A stretch of DNA of 64,000 nucleotides, taken from JBFYTX01 sp963739515. Its GTDB lineage: Bacteria; Chloroflexota; Dehalococcoidia; Dehalococcoidales; RBG-16-60-22. Location of the stretch: assembly GCA_963739515.1 (NCBI GenBank), contig CAVUAO010000002.1, positions 573,096 through 637,095 of the forward strand, given 5' to 3'. The notes beneath the pieces are model-generated. The model saw only the letters and a program-made list of their open reading frames with translations. It did no database searches and was not told where the DNA came from. The translations under genes and the position numbers were made by a program. Positions 41,844 to 49,685 of this stretch are shown here, in pieces (within the stretch, counting starts at the first letter, position 1; each line of letters begins with the position of its first letter).

Positions 41844-44570
41844 TCAGGCAGCGTAAAGCATATCGTGGTACCCTTGCCTGATCTGGTCTTCTTTAATCCA
41901 TATTTTCCCGCCGTGTGCCTCGATAATCTTTTTCACAATCTTCAAGCCAATACCGCTCCCCTCTACGTGCGATGTCCCCCGGTAGAAAAGGTCAAAAACC
42001 TTGGTTGCCTCAACCGGATCAATCCCTATCCCGTTATCACTTACGTAGAATATGGTTTCACCGCTGGGAGACTCGTAACCTATCTCGATTTTCAAAGGGA
42101 CGGCCTCATCCCGATACTTGACGGCGTTCTGGATAAGGTTAGCCATTACCTCTATTATCATGGACTTGTCCACGTAGACCCGGGGGAATGTCTTCGGTTT
42201 GGAAACTACGGCGCCAATCGCGCTTATTTGCGCCCGGTAATCCGCCAGCGCTTCATTGACGATTTCGCTAAAAGAAACATTGTTAGTCCTCTTTATCAGG
42301 CGTCCGGCACGGGAATATTCGAGGGTACTGTGTAAAAAGCCCTGCATTTTCTTCACGCCGGACTCCAGCAGCCGGATATCTTCCTTTACATTTTCTGCCT
42401 TCTGGTTTTGCAGGTCCTCCTTAAGCAGGCGGGCGAAACCTTCAATGCTTATCAGGGGGCTTTTCAGGTCATGGGCAATGCCGTAGCTGAATGTCTCCAG
42501 TTCGCTGATTTGCGCCTTGAGGGCCTGGCTGAGCCTTTCTCTGGCTTCCTCCGCCCGTTTACGTTCGGTGATGTCACGAATATTACACTGAATTACCTTT
42601 TTATGGTCTACCTCGTAAACATTGCTGACAAACTCCACTTCCAAACGAAGTCCAGCGGTTGTTTTCAAGGGCAGCCCTTCATAGCGGACAAACCCCTTCC
42701 GCTGCAATTCCAAAAAGGCATCTTTATTGGCAATAATATCCTTTAATAATCCCAGTTCCCAGATTTTCTTACCAAGAAATTCTTCATACGAGAAGCCCAG
42801 CATCTCAATCAGAAACGGATTCACGTCAATGATTAGTCCGGTATCGGAGTTGAGTATCAAAATACCATCCCTGGCCGCCTCGAAGAGCCGGCGATACTTG
42901 ATTTCTGAGGCTTGTATTGCTTCCTCCATGCGCTTACGCTCGGTAATGTCACGGGCGGCGGCAAAGACGCCCTGCACTTTTCCAGCTTCGTCCCGATATA
43001 CCGCGGCATTGTAGAGCACATCTATGGTCCTGCCCGAGGCGTGCTTGAGGGTAAGGGCATAATCCCTTACCCTACCTTCGGCAAAAACCCGGTTATAACC
43101 TTCCATGGCTTTTTCCGGCTCGGTGAAATAGTCGGAAAAGTCGCTCCCGATGAGTTGCTCGCGGGGAATGCCCCTCGCCTCCTCCGCCGCTTTATTAACG
43201 TCCGTGATTTTTCCGTCATGGCTGATGGTCACCAGAGGGTCGAGGCTGGCTTCGATGAGACTGCGGGTATAACGTGAGGCAAGACGTAATGCCTCCTCCG
43301 CCCGCTTACGTTCGGTAATGTCAACCGCGAAACCTACCAAGGCGACTGCGTTACCGTTTTTATCTAAAACCGGCACTTTATCCGTCTGCACCCAGCGTAA
43401 ACCGGTGGCGGATTCATATTGCTCCACGATGTTAAGTTTAGGGAGCCCCGATTCAAAAACGGCGCGGTCATCAACGGTCATGCTTTGCGCGATATCGCGG
43501 GAATACAGGTCGAAAACCGTTTTCCCGAGGAAACCTTCCTCGGACATATTCAGAGCTGCCGCAAACGCCTTGTTTACACGCAGGAATTTCCCTTGCCTGT
43601 TTTTATAAAATATCAGCACCGGCGAAGTATCCAGGATAAGCTTAATATCCGCTTGTTCTCTAACCAGTTCTTTTGTTTTCCGGCTTACCTGGCTTCTAAG
43701 AATAAAAACAAAGGCCGCAAAGACAATTACCAGCCCTCCGATGCCTATTAACATCCATTTTGCCCACTCGGGAATCATGGGTTTCTCGACGGGTTTGGCC
43801 CCGAACCATCGTTCCAGTGATTGATAATACATTGAGCCGGTGTTGGCCTTCAGTTGCTTTACATAGTAATCGACTCTTTCGGCAAAATAAGGAGTCATGT
43901 TCGAACCCTGCGGAAAAGCAAAAAAGAGATGCGCGGGCTGGAAAACGATAGATGTTTCCTGAAGATTGAACTCGTCTTCGTGAGTGTAAGCAAAGTCCTT
44001 ACTGACTACGCCGGCATCGGCATTTTTGTTGGCTACCAAGTCAAATACTTTTAGATAGCTGTCCGTTTCAATGAAGGTGCAATTAATATTAAACGCCTGG
44101 ACAAGCTTCTTAATACCGTCCGGTCCTTCAACGTTGATGCTGCCGTGCAACACAGCGATAGTTTTCCCTTCCAGGTCCGGGATAGCCTGTATGGCAGACC
44201 CTTTTTGCGCATATACTCTCGACCAGCTGACGTATACCGTCTCCTGTGAAAAATCGTAAATTTCATCTCTTGCCTCGGAATAGGCGACGTCCGGCATGAT
44301 ATCGATATCGCTATACTCCAGTTTTTGCAGACATTCCGTCCAGGTGCCATGGACCCATTCTATTTTCCATCCTTCTTGAGAAGCGACATATTCAATGACA
44401 TCAGCCCAGAACCCGGATGCCTTGCCATGCTCGTCAGTAAAAATCTTAGGTTGATTTTCGTAGATCCCAACTTTTACGGTAACCGCATCATCCGCGGAGG
44501 CAGCGGCGGCGCCGAAGCTTAAGATGTGGAACAATAACAAACAGAGAATAAATGATAAGAGTTTTTTCAT
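41844..44570 (-). CDS. Sensor kinase with periplasmic binding-protein domain and three PAS domains
   Basis: 908 aa as read. Signal peptide (1-26), SBP_bac_3 domain (about 32-265; VKVGIYENQPKIFTDEHGKA), membrane helix (about 272-292), three PAS domains (about 305-425, 430-550, 555-680; each ends ITERKR), HisKA with His in SYGIAHDLKSPLISIEGF, and HATPase with NLIQNAVKYRDEA, DNGIGIDPVEA and GSGIGLKIVKK. The last ~15 residues (after GGKIWIKE) are out of frame: a shift near 41,885 restores GKGTTICFTLPEPRVLEIEE and a stop at 41815-41813. It probably senses a small solute outside the cell. Partners are the two response regulators downstream. Confidence 0.9.
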   Translation of the reverse strand: MKKLLSFILCLLLFHILSFGAAAASADDAVTVKVGIYENQPKIFTDEHGKASGFWADVIEYVASQEGWKIEWVHGTWTECLQKLEYSDIDIMPDVAYSEARDEIYDFSQETVYVSWSRVYAQKGSAIQAIPDLEGKTIAVLHGSINVEGPDGIKKLVQAFNINCTFIETDSYLKVFDLVANKNADAGVVSKDFAYTHEDEFNLQETSIVFQPAHLFFAFPQGSNMTPYFAERVDYYVKQLKANTGSMYYQSLERWFGAKPVEKPMIPEWAKWMLIGIGGLVIVFAAFVFILRSQVSRKTKELVREQADIKLILDTSPVLIFYKNRQGKFLRVNKAFAAALNMSEEGFLGKTVFDLYSRDIAQSMTVDDRAVFESGLPKLNIVEQYESATGLRWVQTDKVPVLDKNGNAVALVGFAVDITERKRAEEALRLASRYTRSLIEASLDPLVTISHDGKITDVNKAAEEARGIPREQLIGSDFSDYFTEPEKAMEGYNRVFAEGRVRDYALTLKHASGRTIDVLYNAAVYRDEAGKVQGVFAAARDITERKRMEEAIQASEIKYRRLFEAARDGILILNSDTGLIIDVNPFLIEMLGFSYEEFLGKKIWELGLLKDIIANKDAFLELQRKGFVRYEGLPLKTTAGLRLEVEFVSNVYEVDHKKVIQCNIRDITERKRAEEARERLSQALKAQISELETFSYGIAHDLKSPLISIEGFARLLKEDLQNQKAENVKEDIRLLESGVKKMQGFLHSTLEYSRAGRLIKRTNNVSFSEIVNEALADYRAQISAIGAVVSKPKTFPRVYVDKSMIIEVMANLIQNAVKYRDEAVPLKIEIGYESPSGETIFYVSDNGIGIDPVEATKVFDLFYRGTSHVEGSGIGLKIVKKIIEAHGGKIWIKEDQIRQGYHDMLYAA

Positions 44571-44600
44571 AGGCCTGTCCTCATATTGTCAAACTGAAAA

Positions 44601-44864
44601 TCATTTTCCTCTTCCTTTGCGTGATATGTTCATTTTGTATTTAGCCAGGAATTCCAGAAAATCGTCCCGATGTATCCGGTAGTGACCCTTGGGAAGTCTG
44701 AAAGCCCGCAGGCGTTTTTCATCAATCCAGCTTAATACCGTCACCGTGCTGACACCGCAATGTTCGCCGACAAAACTGGTAGTAATGTATTCCGGACACC
44801 AGTGTTTTTCTTTTTCTCGCACGTTATGCTCCTGTGGTATTTTGAATTTTTTAGTCTTTTTCAA
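44601..44864 (-). CDS. Excisionase/MerR-type helix-turn-helix protein
   Basis: 87 aa. An HTH_17-like domain: YITTSFVGEHCGVSTVTVLSW and then FRLPKGHYRIHRDDFLEFLA, the fold found in excisionases and small regulators. It lies 30 bp before the sensor kinase, so it is probably first in that operon. Similar small HTH genes precede PAS-type sensory operons in other bacteria. It may regulate the operon rather than act in excision. Confidence 0.8.
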   Translation of the reverse strand: MKKTKKFKIPQEHNVREKEKHWCPEYITTSFVGEHCGVSTVTVLSWIDEKRLRAFRLPKGHYRIHRDDFLEFLAKYKMNISRKGRGK

Positions 44865-45118
44865 TATCTAATGGTTCTGATGATTTTTCCGTATTTACTT
44901 TAGATGCGATGTATCAAAGTTTAATCACATAATAAGAGGGAAAAATCACAATAATGTCCCAAATCAACACTGTTAGCTTTAATAGTGGTCAGAATTCTCT
45001 TGACAATCCCACTAACCGATAATATACTGGTGTTCCTGATTCAGGTCGTCAGAATTATCCTCTAAGATTCCTTCTCGTCAGTCGCTAGCAAAACAAAATC
45101 GTTGATGGAGGTAATATT
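44865..45118. other. Divergent intergenic region between the sensory operon and the patatin gene
   Basis: 254 bp, AT-rich. On the plus strand it contains the strong promoter listed at 45000-45028. I see no good promoter for the HTH gene on the minus strand and no small gene. Confidence 0.5.
45000..45028 (+). promoter_or_regulatory. Sigma-70-type promoter for the patatin-like gene
   Basis: Perfect TTGACA (45000-45005), 17-bp spacer, TATACT (45023-45028), with a transcript start expected near 45035 and an ~84-nt leader. Confidence 0.8.
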
Positions 45119-46405
45119 ATGGAGAAGGGTTTTTACACGGGGGACCGCCGGCAAAACTACTGTGCAAAGTGCGAAATCGATTACGGAAATCAAAAGCAGA
45201 ATGAAAAAGAACCCAGGTGCGATAGGTGCGGCAACAGGCTACGCACTAAATCTACCGGCCTGGCATTATCCGGGGGAGGTTTCCGGGCCGCCCTGTTCCA
45301 CCTGGGCGGTCTCTGGCGACTTAACGAGCTCGGCTGGCTAAAACGCACTGCCGAGATAACGAGCGTGTCCGGAGGCTCCATCACCGCCGCCTGCCTCGGA
45401 CTTCACTGGAAAAATCTCATCTTCGATAATAACGGAATGGCCACTAATTTTATCGAAGAAATCGTGCCGCCGTTAAGAAATTTCTGTTCCAGGACCATTG
45501 ATGTCGGTAGTATTATCGGCGGACTTATCAGCCCGTTTTACCGCCCGATAGACCTGGTGGCCAACCAATATAAAAAGAGACTTTACGGCGAGAAAAAGCT
45601 TAAAGACCTGCCGTCCGATAATGAAGGACCTCGATTCACCATCTACGCTACCAATTTTCAGACCGGGGCCACCGTAAGATTTTCCAAGCCGTACCTGGCG
45701 GACTACCGCCTGGGGAGAGCCGAATCACGGGAAATTCTACTAGCTGAAGCCGTGGCGGCGTCATGCGCCTTTCCGCCGATTATGTGCCCCTTGGTGCTTA
45801 AGTTCAAAGCGGGCGACTGGCAAGATTGGCCGGATGACAAAGCGGAAAAAGATAATCAGAATGATAAAGACGATTTTGATAAGGAAAAATTACGGTCCCA
45901 GTTATGCCTCGCCGACGGCGGTGTTTATGATAATCTCGGACTCGAGCGGGTCTGGGACCGCTACGCCACCGTGCTCGTGAGCGACGCCGGCGCTCCTTTT
46001 TCCATCGCCAAGGGCACGCTCGGACTCAAAATAAGCCAGGTTATGCGTCTTAAAAGGACCATGGACATCATCCTAGAACAGGCCCGCGCCGTGCGCAAAC
46101 GCTGGCTAATCGAGGATTTTAAAAACGGCATCTCAACGGGCACGTACTGGGGTATTGCTTCCCACATCCTCGACTATGAACTCGAACAACATGGCGAAAA
46201 ACCGCCTCTACTTGTGGACGATGATAAGAAAAATCAAATACGGAAATTATCCAAAATGCGCACGCGCCTTAATCGGTTTAAGCCTGATGAACAGGAACGA
46301 TTGGTTAACTGGGGCTACGTCCTCGCCGATACCGCCATGCGCCGCCACGTCCTGGAGGCAGGTGCATCGCCGGGCAAACTGCCCTACCCCGATAGACCGA
46401 TGTGA
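45119..46405 (+). CDS. Patatin-like phospholipase with N-terminal zinc ribbon
   Basis: 428 aa. Residues 15-37 hold a zinc ribbon (C15-A-K-C18 and C34-D-R-C37). The lipase fold has the oxyanion loop SGGGFRAALFHLG, nucleophile Ser84 in SVSGGS and the catalytic Asp in CLADGGVYDNL. The C-terminal region (about 300-428) is helical. Patatins hydrolyse acyl lipids. The zinc ribbon is an unusual addition and may direct the enzyme to a partner or nucleic acid. TGGAGGT precedes the ATG. It has no signal peptide, so it is cytoplasmic or peripheral. Confidence 0.88.
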   Translation: MEKGFYTGDRRQNYCAKCEIDYGNQKQNEKEPRCDRCGNRLRTKSTGLALSGGGFRAALFHLGGLWRLNELGWLKRTAEITSVSGGSITAACLGLHWKNLIFDNNGMATNFIEEIVPPLRNFCSRTIDVGSIIGGLISPFYRPIDLVANQYKKRLYGEKKLKDLPSDNEGPRFTIYATNFQTGATVRFSKPYLADYRLGRAESREILLAEAVAASCAFPPIMCPLVLKFKAGDWQDWPDDKAEKDNQNDKDDFDKEKLRSQLCLADGGVYDNLGLERVWDRYATVLVSDAGAPFSIAKGTLGLKISQVMRLKRTMDIILEQARAVRKRWLIEDFKNGISTGTYWGIASHILDYELEQHGEKPPLLVDDDKKNQIRKLSKMRTRLNRFKPDEQERLVNWGYVLADTAMRRHVLEAGASPGKLPYPDRPM

Positions 46406-46454
46406 CACTACGGGCCAGTATACGATGGACAGATGAAGACAATTTCTAAATTAA

Positions 46455-46483
46455 TTGTTCAGACATGTTATCTATGATAAAAT
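46455..46483 (+). promoter_or_regulatory. Promoter for the carbonic anhydrase gene, leaderless arrangement
   Basis: TTGTTC (46455-46460), 17-bp spacer, TAAAAT (46478-46483). The ATG at 46493 lies 10 bp after the -10 box and has no Shine-Dalgarno sequence, so the mRNA may begin at or a few bases before the start codon. Confidence 0.55.
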
Positions 46484-46492
46484 GCCATCCAG

Positions 46493-47038
46493 ATGAAAAT
46501 AGCAGAATTACTCGAAAGTAATAAAAAGTTTTCCAACGGGATAGATAAAGAAACATTAAAGGAACTGGCGGAAAAAGGGCAGCAACCCGTAGCGGCGATA
46601 GTATCCTGCTCGGATTCCAGGGTGCCCGTCGAAGTTATCTTCAACCAGCTTAAACCGGGGAGACTCTTCGTCATCAGGGTGGCCGGAAATATCGTCGCGG
46701 ACGCAGGCGTAAAAGGGAGCATCGAGTACGCTGTGGTCCACCTTAAAGTCCCCTATCTGATAATTCTTGCCCACACCGATTGCGGCGCCATCAAAGCACG
46801 ACTGGACGGGACAGAAAAAGGCGAGATAGGCCGGTTGGTACGTAATATGACGTTGGTGAACAGAGACTTGTATAAAGCCATCGTCGAAAACATGGAACGG
46901 CAGGTCAAAAGAGCGATGGAATTGGACTGTGTAAAAGCGGCGCTAGACGGAAATAAGTTAGAAGTCTACGGCATGTTGTACGACCTGGGCACCGGGCAGG
47001 TTAAAACCTTGAGTAAAAACGGGGCACCATTCATTTAA
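46493..47038 (+). CDS. Beta-class carbonic anhydrase
   Basis: 181 aa. The zinc ligands Cys39, His94 and Cys97, with the Asp41-Arg43 dyad (SCSDSRVP and AHTDCGAI), are all present; RVAGNIVADAG follows. It interconverts CO2 and bicarbonate in the cytoplasm. Length and motifs fit the short bacterial beta-CA group. The predicted transcript is leaderless. It is convergent with the macroglobulin genes and separated from them by a strong hairpin. Confidence 0.93.
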   Translation: MKIAELLESNKKFSNGIDKETLKELAEKGQQPVAAIVSCSDSRVPVEVIFNQLKPGRLFVIRVAGNIVADAGVKGSIEYAVVHLKVPYLIILAHTDCGAIKARLDGTEKGEIGRLVRNMTLVNRDLYKAIVENMERQVKRAMELDCVKAALDGNKLEVYGMLYDLGTGQVKTLSKNGAPFI

Positions 47039-47044
47039 AAAAAT

Positions 47045-47075
47045 CCCCTCCCCCGGTGACGGGCCGGGGGAGGGG
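47045..47075 (-). terminator. Strong terminator hairpin for the macroglobulin operon
   Basis: A 12-bp perfect stem CCCCTCCCCCGG/CCGGGGGAGGGG with a 7-nt loop, followed on the minus strand by ATTTTTTTAAA. It ends the minus-strand unit; the T run includes the stop of the carbonic anhydrase on the other strand. Confidence 0.8.
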
Positions 47076-47099
47076 AAACAGAATGGAGGGAGATAAATC

Positions 47100-49685
47100 C
47101 TAACGAACCGTGACGGCCTCTCCCAGGGTTTCTCCCTTGATATCGGGCTGGTAGTAGGCATAGGCGGTGGAAAGCACGCCCTTGGCTTTCACGGGATATA
47201 GGGCTTTCACCTGGAAATCGAAAGCCAGCCGCTGTCCCGGCTTCATGTTTTCCACGTAGAAGATAACCTTCCGTCCGGAAACGTCGAACCGTTTGATGTT
47301 GTCCATTTTCTGCGTCACGGCCACGATGGAATCAGTCACCGCTTCAAAGCCCGTGGGCACGGAGACGTCAAGGACAATCATGCCGGCTTCGGAGATATTC
47401 AATTCAGGCAGCGGGTTGAACTGCAGCGCTACCGATACTTTGATAAGGTCGTTAACGGCGACCTCGGTGGTATCGTACTTAACATCAATCTTGAGCATCT
47501 GCGCTGCTGGGGCATCGTCCGTCCCGGGCAGGTTAAAGCAGCGTACTACCTGGGCGATAGCCTCGCCCCGGCCTTCGACCGTCATTTCGATATTCGCATT
47601 AACGGGCACCGGCACGATTTGCAGGACATCAAAGTTGTCCTTATTAATCTTCAGTGTCTTATCGATTCCCCCTCCTTTGAGGTTGACCGTGAGGTCGACG
47701 TCCGAGCGCGAATCCGTGGCGTACTCGGTGAGCGCCTGGAGGGTAACGACGGTATCCTGCGTGGAACCGTAGCCGCCAGATGCGTTTCGCCTGGAAACGA
47801 GCCACTTGGAAGCCCGAGAGGCATTAAAAGCATCATTATGACTGACCAGCGCCAGGGCGGCATAGGCCGTCGTCTCAATTACAGAACTGGCGTTGACATC
47901 CGGGCGGAATGGCGCTACCATAGCCGGTCCGCCATCTTTCTCCGACTGTTCGGGGAGGGGCTCAATGATGCCATCGCTGCCCCAGTGCAGTCCGTTTTCA
48001 TCCTCGATAGCTAATGACATCAATTTATCGTAAGCGTCTGCCTTCTCAGGACTATCCGCCAGCTCCAGGGCATAAGCCGTGATGGCCACGGCATAGGGGT
48101 CGGTCATACCGTCCAGTTTGCCTGCAAGATAGGCAATAGCCCGGCCGCTGCTATTCTTTTCCCCAGCCTCCAGGAGGGCAATTGCCGTAAAGGCGGTCAG
48201 GGCATCTTTGCCCTTCAGCCCGCCGAGCATTTCCTGATGATGGACAAAGCCGACCTGCTCGAAAGAGCCATCGGCGTTTTGATGATTGACAATCCAGTCC
48301 TTCGCCGCATCCAGCACGGTATCATCGATATAAATAAGGCCCTTGGCCTGTGAGAAGCACTTGAGCACGAAGGCGGTCAGCCACAAGCTGCCGGACTCGT
48401 CATTCATCCCGAAGGCGCTGAAGCTGCCGTCCGTGCGGCGGTAGGTCAGCTCGCGCTGGTAGCCGGTAATCATCAGCTTTTCCGCCTTCGCCATGATTTC
48501 GGGTTTGAGCTGCCCGCTCGATTGCAGGTATTTGGTGATATACACATCTGGGGCAAAGACAATCATGTTCTGTTCGCCGCATCCGAAGGGCATTTGCAGA
48601 AGGGCATCCAGCCCATCGATGGTCTGCGTCAGGAAGCTGGAGGTGAGCGCGATATAAGCCCGGCCCGAATCATCAACGATAACACCGGGGACCGACGTAT
48701 CGATGAATTTGGTGATGCCGCCGGACAGCGTCAGGTTATCGATGATTTCCCGCGGCACGCCTTCAGGCTCGATGATGATGGTCTTGACCACGGCGTCTGC
48801 GGCCTCGGAACTGCGGGCGCTTATCTTGACGTCGTTGATGCCGATCTTGACCGGGCGTATCCTGAACTGCGCGGCGCCGATATCGTTGGCGGCGATAGTG
48901 ATGGTCTGCGTCGGGTTATCCAGCAGCTCGAACCAGTCGTTGTTTTCCATATCAACCTGGACTTGTTGAGGCGTATCGAGGTAGTTGTAAACCGCCACGC
49001 TCACCGGGAATTCCTCGCCGCGGATAGCCGAATAAGGAAGGTCGATGGTCAGGAAGAAAGGCTGGAACACTTTAAGAGAATCCTCCGCCACGCCGAGTCC
49101 CTTTTCTTTGGAGATAGCTACGGCACGGAGCATCCAGGTGGTGATGGAATCCGGCACCGTCACCGGCTGGGTGGCTTTGCCGCTGCTATCGGTCTCCAGG
49201 TCCATCCAGAGCCAGGTTTCCGGGAAGAACTGGCGGACACGCTGAACATCGGCCAGCTGGTCGGCGTCATGGCCGGTAGTGGTCAAAATGGTCGGAGCAG
49301 GTACCGCCATCGGCGGGACGAGCCCGTCGGCTTTTTCCTGCGCCCCAAGCCCGAAGAAATTCGCCACCCTATCGAAGAACCCGCCCTTACTTTGCGATTC
49401 GTATTCCTTGCTCTGCGGCAATTTCTTATTGGTCATCACCAACACCCCGGCGTCCTTGAAGATATCCTCCGTTCCGGGGACGGTATAGGTGGGATAAAAA
49501 GACACTTCGTGAATTTCCGCCTGCGGCTCCATGTAGAGACGCTCCAGCTCGTCAAAGACCTGCTGGAGATTGAGCCGGTTCTCCGCCAGGATAAAGACCG
49601 ATTTGTCCACGGCGGCGATGCCTACCTTGGCTTTGCCATCCGTCTTGATGTTTATGTCAACATCTATCGGCCGGCTTGGCCTCAT
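47100..49685 (-). CDS. Alpha-2-macroglobulin family protein, C-terminal part with thioester
   Basis: 861 aa starting at ATG 49685, which overlaps the stop of the upstream ORF (ATGA). It begins inside a macroglobulin domain (VGIAAVDKSVFILAENRLNL is the MG6-like block), passes through a divergent bait-like stretch (about 60-155), then ETWLWMDL and VPDSITTWMLRAV, the thioester site GCGEQNM (Cys369, Gln372), an alpha-helical toroid and a C-terminal receptor-binding-like domain. This architecture is close to animal CD109/A2M. It may trap proteases or form covalent bonds at the cell surface. As a separate chain it would lack a signal peptide, so the split is suspicious. Confidence 0.88.
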   Translation of the reverse strand: MRPSRPIDVDINIKTDGKAKVGIAAVDKSVFILAENRLNLQQVFDELERLYMEPQAEIHEVSFYPTYTVPGTEDIFKDAGVLVMTNKKLPQSKEYESQSKGGFFDRVANFFGLGAQEKADGLVPPMAVPAPTILTTTGHDADQLADVQRVRQFFPETWLWMDLETDSSGKATQPVTVPDSITTWMLRAVAISKEKGLGVAEDSLKVFQPFFLTIDLPYSAIRGEEFPVSVAVYNYLDTPQQVQVDMENNDWFELLDNPTQTITIAANDIGAAQFRIRPVKIGINDVKISARSSEAADAVVKTIIIEPEGVPREIIDNLTLSGGITKFIDTSVPGVIVDDSGRAYIALTSSFLTQTIDGLDALLQMPFGCGEQNMIVFAPDVYITKYLQSSGQLKPEIMAKAEKLMITGYQRELTYRRTDGSFSAFGMNDESGSLWLTAFVLKCFSQAKGLIYIDDTVLDAAKDWIVNHQNADGSFEQVGFVHHQEMLGGLKGKDALTAFTAIALLEAGEKNSSGRAIAYLAGKLDGMTDPYAVAITAYALELADSPEKADAYDKLMSLAIEDENGLHWGSDGIIEPLPEQSEKDGGPAMVAPFRPDVNASSVIETTAYAALALVSHNDAFNASRASKWLVSRRNASGGYGSTQDTVVTLQALTEYATDSRSDVDLTVNLKGGGIDKTLKINKDNFDVLQIVPVPVNANIEMTVEGRGEAIAQVVRCFNLPGTDDAPAAQMLKIDVKYDTTEVAVNDLIKVSVALQFNPLPELNISEAGMIVLDVSVPTGFEAVTDSIVAVTQKMDNIKRFDVSGRKVIFYVENMKPGQRLAFDFQVKALYPVKAKGVLSTAYAYYQPDIKGETLGEAVTVR

